Shown: one piece after another, positions 1-7,672 of the stretch
Numbering within the stretch: position 1 is the first letter of the stretch
Layout: every line of letters starts with the position of its first letter
Source of the DNA: Chryseobacterium gleum
GTDB lineage: Bacteria; Bacteroidota; Bacteroidia; Flavobacteriales_D; Sanyastnellaceae
DNA length: 64,000 nt
NCBI GenBank assembly: GCA_945874695.1
Contig: CAMCHP010000007.1
Coordinates: 1-64,000 of the forward strand
Direction of reading: 5' to 3'
Program-made: the position numbers and the translations under genes
Notes under the pieces: generated by a model
What the model was told of the DNA's origin: nothing
Database searches by the model: none
The model's input: only the letters and a program-made list of their open reading frames with translations

Positions 1-188
1 CGTTTAAAATGTTTACCAACTGCAATGCATTGCACGTGGTAACATTTTCAAAAGCTTTGAAAATGTTGTTACCCCTCATCTCGAATCAAAAGCCGGGTAA
101 CACTTTTTTTGGCGTTGAAATAAATGTTACCACCTACCCGAAATCAAAAAACGGGTAACACTTTTTTTGGCCTCGAAATAAATGTTAC
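1..188. repeat. Tandem array of palindromic units, 58-bp period
   Basis: Three 35-bp units start at 38, 96 and 154, exactly 58 bp apart. A partial fourth unit (ending about 16) touches the left edge, so the array probably continues outside the window. Each unit starts GGTAACA and ends TGTTAC or a close variant, so each is an imperfect inverted repeat. The first holds a perfect 12-bp arm pair (41-52 and 56-67). The 23-bp stretches between units (73-95 and 131-153) resemble each other, so the whole 58 bp is repeated. No coding potential was seen. Function is unknown; it could be a protein-binding array, a transcript end or a small satellite. Confidence 0.75.
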
Positions 189-480
189 GCAATTCTATGT
201 CGTGGGTTAGCCGTTCATATAAATTGAGCTCGTGGGCTAATTAAGACGGGAGGTTACCCCGCGCGCAACCCTCACCTCGGAGAGGTGACTCCTCTATCCG
301 TCACCCCACACCAATTATCAGACAATTCCTACATGGCTAGCTTTGCCTACTCCTACGCAGGTTTCAAACAACGCAACTACTTTTGACCCCAACTAACATT
401 GGGGTGAGTATAACTTTATGCCTACATGTCGCGTAACACCCCAGAGCCATTCTAAATTTCGAACTTAGTTGAAGCTGTTT
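189..480. other. Non-coding stretch with two hairpins
   Basis: No convincing gene lies here. A 7-bp hairpin (272-278 pairing with 282-288, TCACCTC with GAGGTGA) and a second one (387-392 pairing with 399-404, CCCCAA with TTGGGG) are visible. Between them is a 17-codon open frame, 333-386, which ends directly before the second hairpin. A possible -7 box follows at 411-418. The stretch could be a 5' leader or remnant DNA, and no known RNA family was recognised. Confidence 0.4.
411..418 (+). promoter_or_regulatory. Possible -7 box TAACTTTA for the lipoprotein gene at 502
   Basis: TAACTTTA is one mismatch from the Bacteroidota -7 consensus TAnnTTTG and lies 84-91 bases before the preferred ATG. 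No clear -33 TTG was found. Confidence 0.3.
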
Positions 481-501
481 ATGAATTCTAAAAACCATTT
501 T

Positions 502-1413
502 ATGTCCACCAAGAAATTGACCGTTTTCACTGTGATGGTCTCCTTCGCGCTGGCAGGTGTTTCAATCATCAGTTGCGGAAATGCTCCTGAAGCCGAAAAT
601 ACCGCCGAAGGAGCAGAGGTGTCTATCCAAGACCTCGAAGGATCTGCGGTTTCTACACGAACCGAAACCATCAAAAAAATCTTCTACACCATTCCCGCTC
701 CCATGGAAATGGCGTCGCTGATTCAAAGCTCAGGGGCCGACTTCGATAACGATGTCCTCAATCCGGTCGATCGGGTAAATACCTACATGACCCGCAAACA
801 AAAAGCGCTCAACCTCGGCGTTTATGGAGCCGACCTCAGCTATACCACCATGTTTGAACGCAGCAAAGAATCGCTGTACTACCTCTCTGCGGTACGTCAA
901 CTCGCTGATCAACTCGGGGCGTCTAACATCATCAACGACAACCTCATCACGCGCGTTGAAGCAAACAAAGAGGTACGCGACTCGCTCATTAGCATCGTGT
1001 CTGATACCTTCTGGTCGCTCAATGCCAAATTCAAAGAAGACGGCATGGAAGATGTATCTGCACTCGTTATCGCTGGCGGATGGATCGAAGCGCTACACCT
1101 CGCTACCAGCCATGTCAAAGACAACGACCAGCTGCGCCAACGCATCGCCGAACAAAAGTACTCGCTCGATGACCTCGTGAAGCTCATCGGCACCTACGAC
1201 AACCAAGAAAACCTCGCCGATGTTAAGGCCGACCTCGAAAAAATGCAAACCATTTTTGCCGAAGTCCAAATTATCAAAGGCAAAACTGAAACTTCTAAAG
1301 ACGATAACGGTACAATGGTTATCGGTGGCGCAAAACAAGTCACCATGTCTGATGAAACCCTTCAGAAAGTTATTGCTGCTACCCAAGAGGTGCGCGCTAA
1401 GTACATTCAGTAA
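502..1413 (+). CDS. Conserved Bacteroidota lipoprotein of unknown function
   Basis: A 303-residue predicted lipoprotein. The N-terminus has basic residues, a hydrophobic stretch and the lipobox SIISC, so it should be lipidated at Cys25 and held in the envelope. The ATG at 502 is preferred because it gives a compact signal peptide; an in-frame ATG at 481 and a TTG at 469 would add 7 or 11 residues. The rest looks mostly alpha-helical with many charged residues and no recognised catalytic motif. It ends 18 bp before the next secreted protein gene, so the two are probably co-transcribed. Function was not recognised. Confidence 0.85.
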   Translation: MSTKKLTVFTVMVSFALAGVSIISCGNAPEAENTAEGAEVSIQDLEGSAVSTRTETIKKIFYTIPAPMEMASLIQSSGADFDNDVLNPVDRVNTYMTRKQKALNLGVYGADLSYTTMFERSKESLYYLSAVRQLADQLGASNIINDNLITRVEANKEVRDSLISIVSDTFWSLNAKFKEDGMEDVSALVIAGGWIEALHLATSHVKDNDQLRQRIAEQKYSLDDLVKLIGTYDNQENLADVKADLEKMQTIFAEVQIIKGKTETSKDDNGTMVIGGAKQVTMSDETLQKVIAATQEVRAKYIQ

Positions 1414-1431
1414 CCGAAAAGAAACAGAACG

Positions 1432-1866
1432 ATGAAGTTCCTCAAAATCATACTCCCGATCCTGTTGATCCTCCCGCTGATGTCTTCTGCGCAATGCCGG
1501 AGTTTCACCAAGAAAAAATGCCTCCCTGAACTTGAAGGGTACGTGCAAAACGACAACTTCAACTCAGCGGTACTCATCCCTGGTGATGAAGCTGAATTAC
1601 TCCTAACCTTCTACGCCGGAAAAGAATACCGCCTCTTGGTGTGTGCTCACCCCGTACTCGGAAAGGTTGAATTCGAAGTCCTCGATACCGACGATGAAGT
1701 CATCTACAACAGCGACGATGAAGTCGAAAATGAACACATCTTTGATTTTAAAGTGGCCTCTACCCAGCAACTCATTGTGCGCATTCGAGTTCCTGAAGCA
1801 GAATCGCCATCTACCCTCATCCATGAAGGGTGTGTGTCGGTGATGATTGGCTCGAAAGAAGGTTAA
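1432..1866 (+). CDS. Small secreted protein of unknown function
   Basis: A 144-residue protein with a clear signal peptide ending SSAQ, followed by a small, probably beta-rich acidic domain. It has four cysteines in the mature part, two close to the start (CRS and KKC) and two further on (LVCAH and EGCVS), which suggests disulfides and a periplasmic or surface location. It follows the lipoprotein gene by 18 bp and is followed by a rho-independent terminator at 1898-1928, so the pair forms a two-gene operon. No family function was recognised. Confidence 0.8.
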   Translation: MKFLKIILPILLILPLMSSAQCRSFTKKKCLPELEGYVQNDNFNSAVLIPGDEAELLLTFYAGKEYRLLVCAHPVLGKVEFEVLDTDDEVIYNSDDEVENEHIFDFKVASTQQLIVRIRVPEAESPSTLIHEGCVSVMIGSKEG

Positions 1867-1890
1867 CATCCGGCCGTTTAGGCCGAAAAC
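1867..1890 (-). repeat. Dispersed hairpin element, copy 1 (intergenic)
   Basis: Reading the minus strand: TTTT, stem CGGCC, loop TAAAC, stem GGCCG, then GATG. It lies between a stop codon and a terminator. Its core matches the copy at 47395-47419. Confidence 0.7.
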
Positions 1891-1897
1891 AATACCC

Positions 1898-1928
1898 AAC
1901 GCCGGCTCATTGCGAGTCGGCGTTTTTT
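1898..1928 (+). terminator. Rho-independent terminator
   Basis: An 11-bp stem (1898-1908 with 1914-1924, one G-T pair) with a 5-base loop, followed by a T-run. It ends the two-gene secreted-protein operon and overlaps the last bases of the convergent Fur-family gene. Confidence 0.8.
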
Positions 1929-2307
1929 ATTGCCCCGCACAGGCGCCACACAACCCGATCAAAAGCACTTGCTGGTCTTCAACCACAAAGCCCGGCGGAC
2001 GAGGCAATGCCGTGTTCAACTCTAAACATGTGAGCGCATTGCATTTACGGCACTGAAAATGGGCGTGATGATGCTGGTGGTGCCCCTCGTCACAGGCCGC
2101 GCAAAGCGAATAATAACTCTTGTTGTTCACGCCCACCACACGGTGCGCAATGCCCTCATTCTCTAAGCGCTCAAGAATGCGGTAAACCGTTACGCGGTTG
2201 GGCTCAGCACCCAAGGCCTCACTCAACTCATCCGCTGACAACGCCACCTCGCTTGCCGCCAAAAGATCAATTACACGCTGCTTATGCCGGGTTTGCCGTA
2301 TTGCCAT
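1927..2307 (-). CDS. Fur/Zur-family metal-dependent transcriptional regulator
   Basis: A 126-residue Fur-superfamily repressor. The N-terminal winged helix (about 1-75) holds the typical helix ending TVYRILERLENEG. The C-terminal half has a His-rich segment (GHHQHHHAH) and two CxxC pairs, CRKC and the near-terminal CGAC, which form the structural zinc site known in this family. Fur members sense iron, zinc, manganese or peroxide. The short length and extra cysteines (CAAC) lean towards a zinc sensor, but this is inference. The gene lies 11 bp downstream of the Xaa-Pro aminopeptidase gene and is probably co-transcribed with it. Confidence 0.9.
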   Translation of the reverse strand: MAIRQTRHKQRVIDLLAASEVALSADELSEALGAEPNRVTVYRILERLENEGIAHRVVGVNNKSYYSLCAACDEGHHQHHHAHFQCRKCNALTCLELNTALPRPPGFVVEDQQVLLIGLCGACAGQ

Positions 2308-2318
2308 CGGGGGTTAAT

Positions 2319-3611
2319 TCAACGCGCGTTCATCGCCGCTTCAATGGCCTCCGCTTCGAGCGGAATGTCAGCCATAAGGTCAATAAATCCTTTCTCGGTG
2401 ATCACAATGTCATTCTCTAAACGAATGCCCAGCGACTCTTCACGAATATAAATGCCTGGTTCTACAGTAAACACCTGACCCGCTTTGATGGGCTCATGCC
2501 ACAAGCCCACGTCGTGCACATCTAAACCTAAAAAGTGACTCGTGCCGTGCATGAAGTACTTCTTGTAGGCCGGCCAATCTGCATTCTGCTTGGCTACGTC
2601 GTGGGCATCAATCAACTTCAATTCAAGCAACTCACGCGTCATCAATTCACCCACTTCGCGGTGGTAATCGTGCAGTGATACACCTGGGCGCAACAGCGTC
2701 ATGGCTCCGCGCATCACGCGCAAAACACCGTCATACACCGCCCGCTGGCGTGCGGTAAACCGACCGCTTACAGGTATGCATCGCGTCATGTCTGATGCGT
2801 AATTGCCATACTCGGCGCCGACATCCATCAACAGTACATCACCTGCCTTGCACGGCGCAGCATTTTCGATGTAGTGCAACACGCAAGCGTTAAATCCGCT
2901 CGCGATGATCGGCGTGTAGGCAAATCCACGTGACCCGCGGGTTAAAAACTCGTGGGCGTACTCTGCTTCAATGGCGTACTCCATCACACCGGGCTCAACA
3001 AATTTGAGCACGCGCTCAAAACCGGCCTTGGTGATGTCGCATGCCTTTTGCATTTGCTCAATTTCTTCACCTGACTTCACCGAACGAATGCGGTGCATGA
3101 TCGGCGCGCTACGTTCAAACACATAATTGGGATACTTCTGACGCAAGCCCGCATTCAAGCGGTCTTGACGTGTTTGCACCTCACTCGATGCGCGGGTATG
3201 CTCGTTGCTGTTCAAGTACAAGCACGCGCACTCGGCAATGAGCTGGTGCAAAATGCGCGCGAAATCGTGACTCCAATACACGGTAGCAATACCAGATACC
3301 GCTGTCGCTTGCGCTTTGTTCAGCTTCGCACCTTCCCAAATCGCGATTTCATCGTTGGTTTCACGCACAAACAACACTTCGCGATGACGCGCCAAATGAC
3401 TGTCTGGAAAAACAATCAAGATGCTCTCTTCTTGGTCAACACCCGTCAAGTAAAACAAATCAGTCGCCTGCTTAAACGGCATGCTGCCGTCGGCGCTTGT
3501 GGGCATAATGTCATTTGAAAAAAATACCGCTAATCCGCCCGGCTTCATTTCTTGCATGAATCGTTTGCGGTTGCTGATGTAGAGGTCACTGGATAAAGGC
3601 GTGTAGCGCAT
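2319..3611 (-). CDS. pepP: Xaa-Pro aminopeptidase (aminopeptidase P family)
   Basis: A 430-residue M24B metallopeptidase that removes N-terminal residues preceding proline. It has the aminopeptidase P N-terminal domain (about 1-150) and a pita-bread catalytic domain. The two-metal ligands of the family are visible: the Asp pair in LMDVGAEYG and SDMTR, the His in HGTSHFLGLDVHD, the Glu in VEPGIY and the Glu in LENDIVI. The length fits the family and the protein is probably cytoplasmic, as no signal peptide is seen. A Fur-family gene follows 11 bp downstream. Confidence 0.95.
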   Translation of the reverse strand: MRYTPLSSDLYISNRKRFMQEMKPGGLAVFFSNDIMPTSADGSMPFKQATDLFYLTGVDQEESILIVFPDSHLARHREVLFVRETNDEIAIWEGAKLNKAQATAVSGIATVYWSHDFARILHQLIAECACLYLNSNEHTRASSEVQTRQDRLNAGLRQKYPNYVFERSAPIMHRIRSVKSGEEIEQMQKACDITKAGFERVLKFVEPGVMEYAIEAEYAHEFLTRGSRGFAYTPIIASGFNACVLHYIENAAPCKAGDVLLMDVGAEYGNYASDMTRCIPVSGRFTARQRAVYDGVLRVMRGAMTLLRPGVSLHDYHREVGELMTRELLELKLIDAHDVAKQNADWPAYKKYFMHGTSHFLGLDVHDVGLWHEPIKAGQVFTVEPGIYIREESLGIRLENDIVITEKGFIDLMADIPLEAEAIEAAMNAR

Positions 3612-3696
3612 GCGTGTAAACTTTGCCGCAAGTTACACATTGCAGCGATTTTCACGCGAATACCTACCTTAGCTTCGCTTAAAAAATCAAGGCGAT

Positions 3697-5094
3697 ATGC
3701 GTTTCATACTTCTCTTCTCCTTGCTCATCAGCACGGTGGCAACATCGGCACAAATGACGGTGATTGTGCAAACGCCCACCTACTACACCCCACTGCTTGA
3801 AAACATTTTCATTGCCGGAAACTTCAACGGCTGGAATCCCGGTGACCCCGCCTACCAAATGACCCCGCTCGGAAACAACACCTACTCCATCACCCTCAAT
3901 GGCACAAACGGCGACTTGCTCGCATTTAAATTTACCCGTGGCGATTGGCCGCGCGTAGAGGCCACAAATACCGGTGGTTTCTTAGCCGATCGCCAACTCA
4001 CCTTCCTCAACAACCAAGTGGTTGAACTCACCATTGCAGGCTGGGAAGACTTCCCCGGTGTGAGCACAGCCACAGGAAACCTCAATGTGTTGTCAACGGT
4101 ATTTGAAATCCCTCAATTGAACCGAAGCCGCCGCATTTGGGTGTATTTACCCCCCAATTACAACCTCAATAACCAGCACTATCCGGTTGTTTACATGCTC
4201 GACGGACAAAATATTTTTGATGCCGCCAGCAGCTTCGCGGGCGAATGGGAGGTTGACGAAGCCATGGAAGCGCTTGCGGCAGATTGCCCGCAGGCCATTG
4301 TGGTGGGCATCGACAACGGCGGCGTGAACCGCATCAACGAATACTCGGCTTGGGTCAACGCACAATACGGAGGCGGCGAGGCGGCTGCTTTTGCCGACTT
4401 CATGATTGAAACCCTCAAACCCGTTATTGACGCCAATTTCAGAACCCTGCCTGCCCGCCAGTATACCGCTGTAATGGGCAGCTCGCTCGGCGGACTCATG
4501 GCGACCTACCTCGCACTCGAACACGGCGATGTATATGGCAAAGCGGGCATTTTCTCGCCCTCGTATTGGTTTACCAACGGCGTGTTTGAGTTGGCTGAAA
4601 ACCACCCTGTGTGGCAAAACAGCCGCTTCTTTATCCTCGGAGGAACCAACGAAAGCGCCAGCATGGTTCCGAACATGCAAACCATGCGCACCACTTTAAT
4701 CGACCGCGGTTATCCTGAAAGCGAAATCAGGCTTGAAGCGCACGCGTATGGCGCCCACAACGAGAATTACTGGAGTGGCGAATACACCGAGGTGTTCAAA
4801 TGGCTTTTTGCTGACTTCAACAGCGCCATCACTGCGCCTGAAACCGAGCTGCGCTTGTTCATCGGCCCCAATCCTTCAGCGGGTGAGTTTACCTGCTATG
4901 CCCAGCTCCAACAAGCGGGTACCCTGCGGGTTTTCGACCTAAACGGTCGGATGGTGCACGAAGTGAACATCCGCCCGGCAGGGCGAAAACCAAAACCTGA
5001 AGTTATCAACTTGCACCATTTACCTGCCGCAACCTATGTTGTTGTACTAACGGATGGCGCGAACACTGCGAGCCAAACCCTTGTTATTCATTGA
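3697..5094 (+). CDS. Secreted alpha/beta-hydrolase esterase with T9SS sorting domain
   Basis: A 465-residue exported enzyme. Order of parts: signal peptide (about 1-19); a CBM48-like Ig-fold domain (about 22-115, with IAGNFNGWNPGD); an esterase D/enterochelin-esterase-like domain (about 130-375) with nucleophile motif GSSLGG and a likely catalytic His in AYGAHNE; and a type A T9SS C-terminal domain (about 385-465, with FDLNGRMV). Such proteins cleave carboxylic esters, often acyl or feruloyl groups on sugars, but the substrate cannot be read from sequence. The sorting domain carries two dispersed hairpin elements in opposite orientation, and the segment between GRMV and the final strands looks longer than usual. 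RidA follows 2 bp later. Confidence 0.88.
   Translation: MRFILLFSLLISTVATSAQMTVIVQTPTYYTPLLENIFIAGNFNGWNPGDPAYQMTPLGNNTYSITLNGTNGDLLAFKFTRGDWPRVEATNTGGFLADRQLTFLNNQVVELTIAGWEDFPGVSTATGNLNVLSTVFEIPQLNRSRRIWVYLPPNYNLNNQHYPVVYMLDGQNIFDAASSFAGEWEVDEAMEALAADCPQAIVVGIDNGGVNRINEYSAWVNAQYGGGEAAAFADFMIETLKPVIDANFRTLPARQYTAVMGSSLGGLMATYLALEHGDVYGKAGIFSPSYWFTNGVFELAENHPVWQNSRFFILGGTNESASMVPNMQTMRTTLIDRGYPESEIRLEAHAYGAHNENYWSGEYTEVFKWLFADFNSAITAPETELRLFIGPNPSAGEFTCYAQLQQAGTLRVFDLNGRMVHEVNIRPAGRKPKPEVINLHHLPAATYVVVLTDGANTASQTLVIH
4930..4954 (+). repeat. Dispersed hairpin element, copy 2
   Basis: GTTTT, stem CGACC, loop TAAAC, stem GGTCG, then GATGG. The C-to-A and G-to-T changes relative to copy 1 preserve pairing. 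It lies in the T9SS-domain codons of the esterase. Confidence 0.65.
4968..4990 (-). repeat. Dispersed hairpin element, copy 3, inverted relative to copy 2
   Basis: Minus strand: GTTTT, stem CGCCC, loop TGCC, stem GGGCG, GATG. It sits 13 bp from copy 2 in the opposite orientation, with the GATG ends facing each other. Confidence 0.7.
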
Positions 5095-5096
5095 TC

Positions 5097-5534
5097 ATGA
5101 GCGAATCACCCATCAATACCAATGCTGCACCAAAACCGGTAGGCAGCTACCCCCACGCACGACGTGTAGGCAACCTCTTATTTTTGAGCGGCGTAGGACC
5201 GAGAATTGCTGGCAGCGGCGCCCACGACAGCGGCGTACCCGGCTTAGAACTTGACCACAACGGTAACTTCAAAGCGTTCGACTTCGAAGCGCAAGTGCAC
5301 AGTGTTTTTGCCAACGTGAAAGCGGTGCTTGAGGCATCTGGCTCTTCGTGGAATCAACTGGTCGATGTGACCGTTTTTTTGGTAGACATGAAGCGCGATT
5401 TCGCTGCCTACAACCGCATTTATGCTGAGTATTTCAGCGACGTAGCGCACCAGCCTTGCCGCACCACGGTGGCCATCAATGCGCTGCCCACGCCAATTGC
5501 GATTGAGTTAAAGTGCATCGCAACGATCGATTGA
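5097..5534 (+). CDS. RidA/YjgF-family deaminase, possibly 2-aminomuconate deaminase
   Basis: A 145-residue RidA-family protein; members are trimeric and hydrolyse enamines, imines or related compounds. Family motifs are clear: SYPHARRVGN, LFLSG, the segment SWNQLVDVTVFLVDM, the YAEYF helix and the conserved Arg in PCRTTVAI. The YPHxRR opening and the insert after FLSG resemble 2-aminomuconate deaminases of kynurenine catabolism, and a tryptophan 2,3-dioxygenase lies in the same window at 28824, so that role is plausible but unproven. The ATG at 5097 is used; it lies 2 bp after the esterase stop, so the two share a transcript. Confidence 0.9.
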   Translation: MSESPINTNAAPKPVGSYPHARRVGNLLFLSGVGPRIAGSGAHDSGVPGLELDHNGNFKAFDFEAQVHSVFANVKAVLEASGSSWNQLVDVTVFLVDMKRDFAAYNRIYAEYFSDVAHQPCRTTVAINALPTPIAIELKCIATID

Positions 5535-5550
5535 TCGCGCGACCGCTTAC

Positions 5551-5811
5551 TTAGGCTGTAGCGAGTGCCGAAACCTTGAAGCTGTAGTACTCCATGATTT
5601 CGTTCACCAGCAATTTCTTGCAGGCGGTATCGACCATGGCCTCGGCTGCGGCTTGGCTGTCGGCTTCAACCTCAAGGGTGATGTGCTTTCCGATGCGCAC
5701 ATGGCCAATTTGAGGCAAACCGATGTTCTTCATGTTGTTTGTCACTGCTTTTCCTTGCGGGTCAAGCAAAGCCTCGAGGGGCATTACGTCAATTTCTGCG
5801 CGAAATTTCAT
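5551..5811 (-). CDS. purS: Phosphoribosylformylglycinamidine synthase subunit PurS
   Basis: An 86-residue PurS. In the PurSQL form of FGAM synthase this small dimer bridges the synthetase (PurL) and glutaminase (PurQ) subunits and helps ammonia transfer in purine synthesis. The signature MKFRAEIDVMPLEALLDPQG and the segment HVRIGKHITLEVEA are typical. The gene overlaps the pssA stop codon by 4 bp (ATGA), so it is translationally coupled to phospholipid synthesis. No purL or purQ is nearby. Confidence 0.93.
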   Translation of the reverse strand: MKFRAEIDVMPLEALLDPQGKAVTNNMKNIGLPQIGHVRIGKHITLEVEADSQAAAEAMVDTACKKLLVNEIMEYYSFKVSALATA

Positions 5812-6527
5812 GCTGCTGCTGATTTTTTGCGATCAAAGATGGAGATCACGATGTACAAAAGTAAGATAATCGGAACGGCTGGGAAAGCGGTACCGTAACG
5901 AATGTAGGCAATGAGCAAACTCGCTGCACTGGCAACGAGGAGGGTGTATCGAAATCGGTTCTCACCGAATCGCAACGATTTAAACTTCAGGGCCAGCAAG
6001 GGCAGGTCTGACACCATTAAGGCGCTCATCACCCCAACGAGCAGCAGCAACACCTCAACCCGAAGTAAACTGCCCGCGCTGCTGCCTGACGCATACGTGA
6101 GCACAATGCTCAGCCAAAAGAGCGCGTTGGCGGGGGTTGGCAAGCCGAAAAACCGGTCGCTTTGCCGCACGTCGATGTTGAACTTCGCCAGCCGATAAAT
6201 CGACGCGACGACCAACAACAAGGGCGCAAACTGCACAAGGTTCGATGCGCCGGGCGCAACATCTTGCAGCATGTGAACCACGAGCAATGCGGGGGCAACA
6301 CCAAAAGTTACCGCATCAGCGAGTGAATCAAGTTGCTTGCCCATTTCGCCTGCTACATGCAACATGCGGGCGACCAAGCCGTCAAAAACGTCAAAAATCG
6401 CTGCGGCTAAAATCAAGTACGCTGAAGTGGTGTAACTGCCGGTCTCAAACAAAAACCAAATGGCCAATACCCCACACACCAAATTGGCCATGGTAAAAGC
6501 ATTCGGAAGCAGTCCTTTGTTGAGCAT
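5808..6527 (-). CDS. pssA: CDP-diacylglycerol--serine O-phosphatidyltransferase
   Basis: A 239-residue membrane enzyme that makes phosphatidylserine from CDP-diacylglycerol and L-serine, the first committed step to phosphatidylethanolamine. The CDP-alcohol phosphatidyltransferase motif is complete: D-x2-D-G-x2-A-R-x8-G-x3-D-x3-D, in the segment from DVFDGLVAR to QLDSLADA. Around it are about six to eight hydrophobic segments, fitting an inner-membrane protein. The stop codon overlaps the start of purS. A good -7 box lies 17 bp upstream of the ATG. Confidence 0.95.
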   Translation of the reverse strand: MLNKGLLPNAFTMANLVCGVLAIWFLFETGSYTTSAYLILAAAIFDVFDGLVARMLHVAGEMGKQLDSLADAVTFGVAPALLVVHMLQDVAPGASNLVQFAPLLLVVASIYRLAKFNIDVRQSDRFFGLPTPANALFWLSIVLTYASGSSAGSLLRVEVLLLLVGVMSALMVSDLPLLALKFKSLRFGENRFRYTLLVASAASLLIAYIRYGTAFPAVPIILLLYIVISIFDRKKSAAA

Positions 6528-6544
6528 GAATAAATGTCTGGGTG

Positions 6545-6552
6545 CAAAGTTA
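6545..6552 (-). promoter_or_regulatory. -7 promoter box TAACTTTG for pssA-purS
   Basis: A perfect TAnnTTTG match on the minus strand, 17 bases before the pssA ATG. No -33 TTG stands out. Confidence 0.55.
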
Positions 6553-7575
6553 GTCTTTCCTTCGATCTGGGGTCGAATTGACTGTTTGACGCAAGAAATA
6601 CTGCACCGTTTCAGCGATTACAGCATCAATCGCTGAAAACTCGAATTGGGCTTCATGGCTGATGCGGCTGCGGTCATATACCATCACTCCCCCGGCGCTG
6701 CGCACGCTTTCGCGGGTAATGAAGGCCTTGCGGCCGGTGATCAACTGTTGCAACCAAGCTGCAATACGCGCCGCGTGCATCAAAAACTTACTTGCAACGC
6801 GCTGCGGGGCGCGTCGCTGCATGCCTTCAGCGATGGTGGTGATGATCGATTGCCAACTGCGATGCTCTGCGACCAGCACATACGGTCGGTTGTAATGCCC
6901 GTTATCGAGCAAATGCAAACAAGCGCGCACGACATCTTGCACGCCCACAAAACCATTGCTTCCTGGCGGATAAAACGGCAAACCCTCATATACCCGTCTG
7001 AACAGCTCTGCAGAGCTGCGGCTGAAATCGCCCGCCCCTAAAATTATTGCGGGCTGCACAACCACCACGCGCAACCCTTCTTCCCGTCCGCGCCATACTT
7101 CGCGCTCGGCCATGTGCTTGCTGCGCGCGTAATTGGTCAATTGCGGACCGTCTTTCCACTCACTTTCTTCTGAAATCGGAATGCCCTTGGTGTTGCGCCC
7201 CAAAGCGGCGACCGACGAAATGTAAACGAGGGTTTCAATGCCTTCACTCAGCGCCGCATTTACAACGTTCGCCGTACCGCCAATGTTTACCCGATACAAG
7301 GCATCGCGATCGCGGCGGTGAAACGAAACCAAAGCCGCTGCATGAAATACCCGCGTACAGCCGTGCATGCCGTCTTCCATGGCCTGTATATCGAGCACAT
7401 CGCCTTCGAACCACTCCAATTTCGCGGTCGAAACCCCTTGGTTGGTGATAAAGGTTTCCGCCTGACGGCGGGATGCAGGGTCGCGAAACAAGGCGCGTAC
7501 ACCTTCATTTCGCGCCAGCAATGCCGTCAAAAGGTGCATCCCAACCAAGCCTGTACTTCCGGTTACAAAATTCAT
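6550..7575 (-). CDS. NAD(P)-dependent epimerase/dehydratase (extended SDR)
   Basis: A 341-residue extended short-chain dehydrogenase. The nucleotide-binding motif GSTGLVG starts at residue 5 when the ATG at 7575 is used; a further upstream in-frame ATG would add seven residues that do not fit the fold. The active-site pair YARSK (Y-x3-K) and the preceding SSVAALG serine are present. The closest families by eye are dihydroflavonol-4-reductase-like and hopanoid-associated sugar epimerases, so the substrate is unknown. A -7 box lies four bases before the ATG. The gene carries one dispersed hairpin element. Confidence 0.92.
   Translation of the reverse strand: MNFVTGSTGLVGMHLLTALLARNEGVRALFRDPASRRQAETFITNQGVSTAKLEWFEGDVLDIQAMEDGMHGCTRVFHAAALVSFHRRDRDALYRVNIGGTANVVNAALSEGIETLVYISSVAALGRNTKGIPISEESEWKDGPQLTNYARSKHMAEREVWRGREEGLRVVVVQPAIILGAGDFSRSSAELFRRVYEGLPFYPPGSNGFVGVQDVVRACLHLLDNGHYNRPYVLVAEHRSWQSIITTIAEGMQRRAPQRVASKFLMHAARIAAWLQQLITGRKAFITRESVRSAGGVMVYDRSRISHEAQFEFSAIDAVIAETVQYFLRQTVNSTPDRRKD
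7454..7475 (+). repeat. Dispersed hairpin element, copy 4
   Basis: GTTT, stem CCGCC, loop TGAC, stem GGCGG, GATG. It lies antisense within the epimerase gene. Confidence 0.65.
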
Positions 7576-7579
7576 CGAC

Positions 7580-7587
7580 CAAAGGTA
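7580..7587 (-). promoter_or_regulatory. -7 box TACCTTTG placed four bases before the epimerase ATG
   Basis: A perfect TAnnTTTG match on the minus strand followed by GTCG and then ATG. With the usual spacing from this box, transcription would start at or next to the start codon, giving a leaderless mRNA. No -33 TTG is seen at the usual distance. Confidence 0.5.
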
Positions 7588-7672
7588 CGCATCCAAGCCG
7601 TGAGCCTTCGCGTTGTTTTGGCTAATTTCGCAACGCGATTTTAATCAAGCGCGCGCTTAGCGCCCACACGTT

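Noticed and set aside
1-188. CRISPR array
   Set aside because: Unit spacing is regular, but the 35-bp repeats differ from each other, the 23-bp intervals are similar to each other, and no cas genes are present. It is a tandem satellite-like repeat.
1093-1548. Long antisense open frame over the first two genes
   Set aside because: It lies opposite two well-supported genes and has a low-complexity, shadow-like composition.
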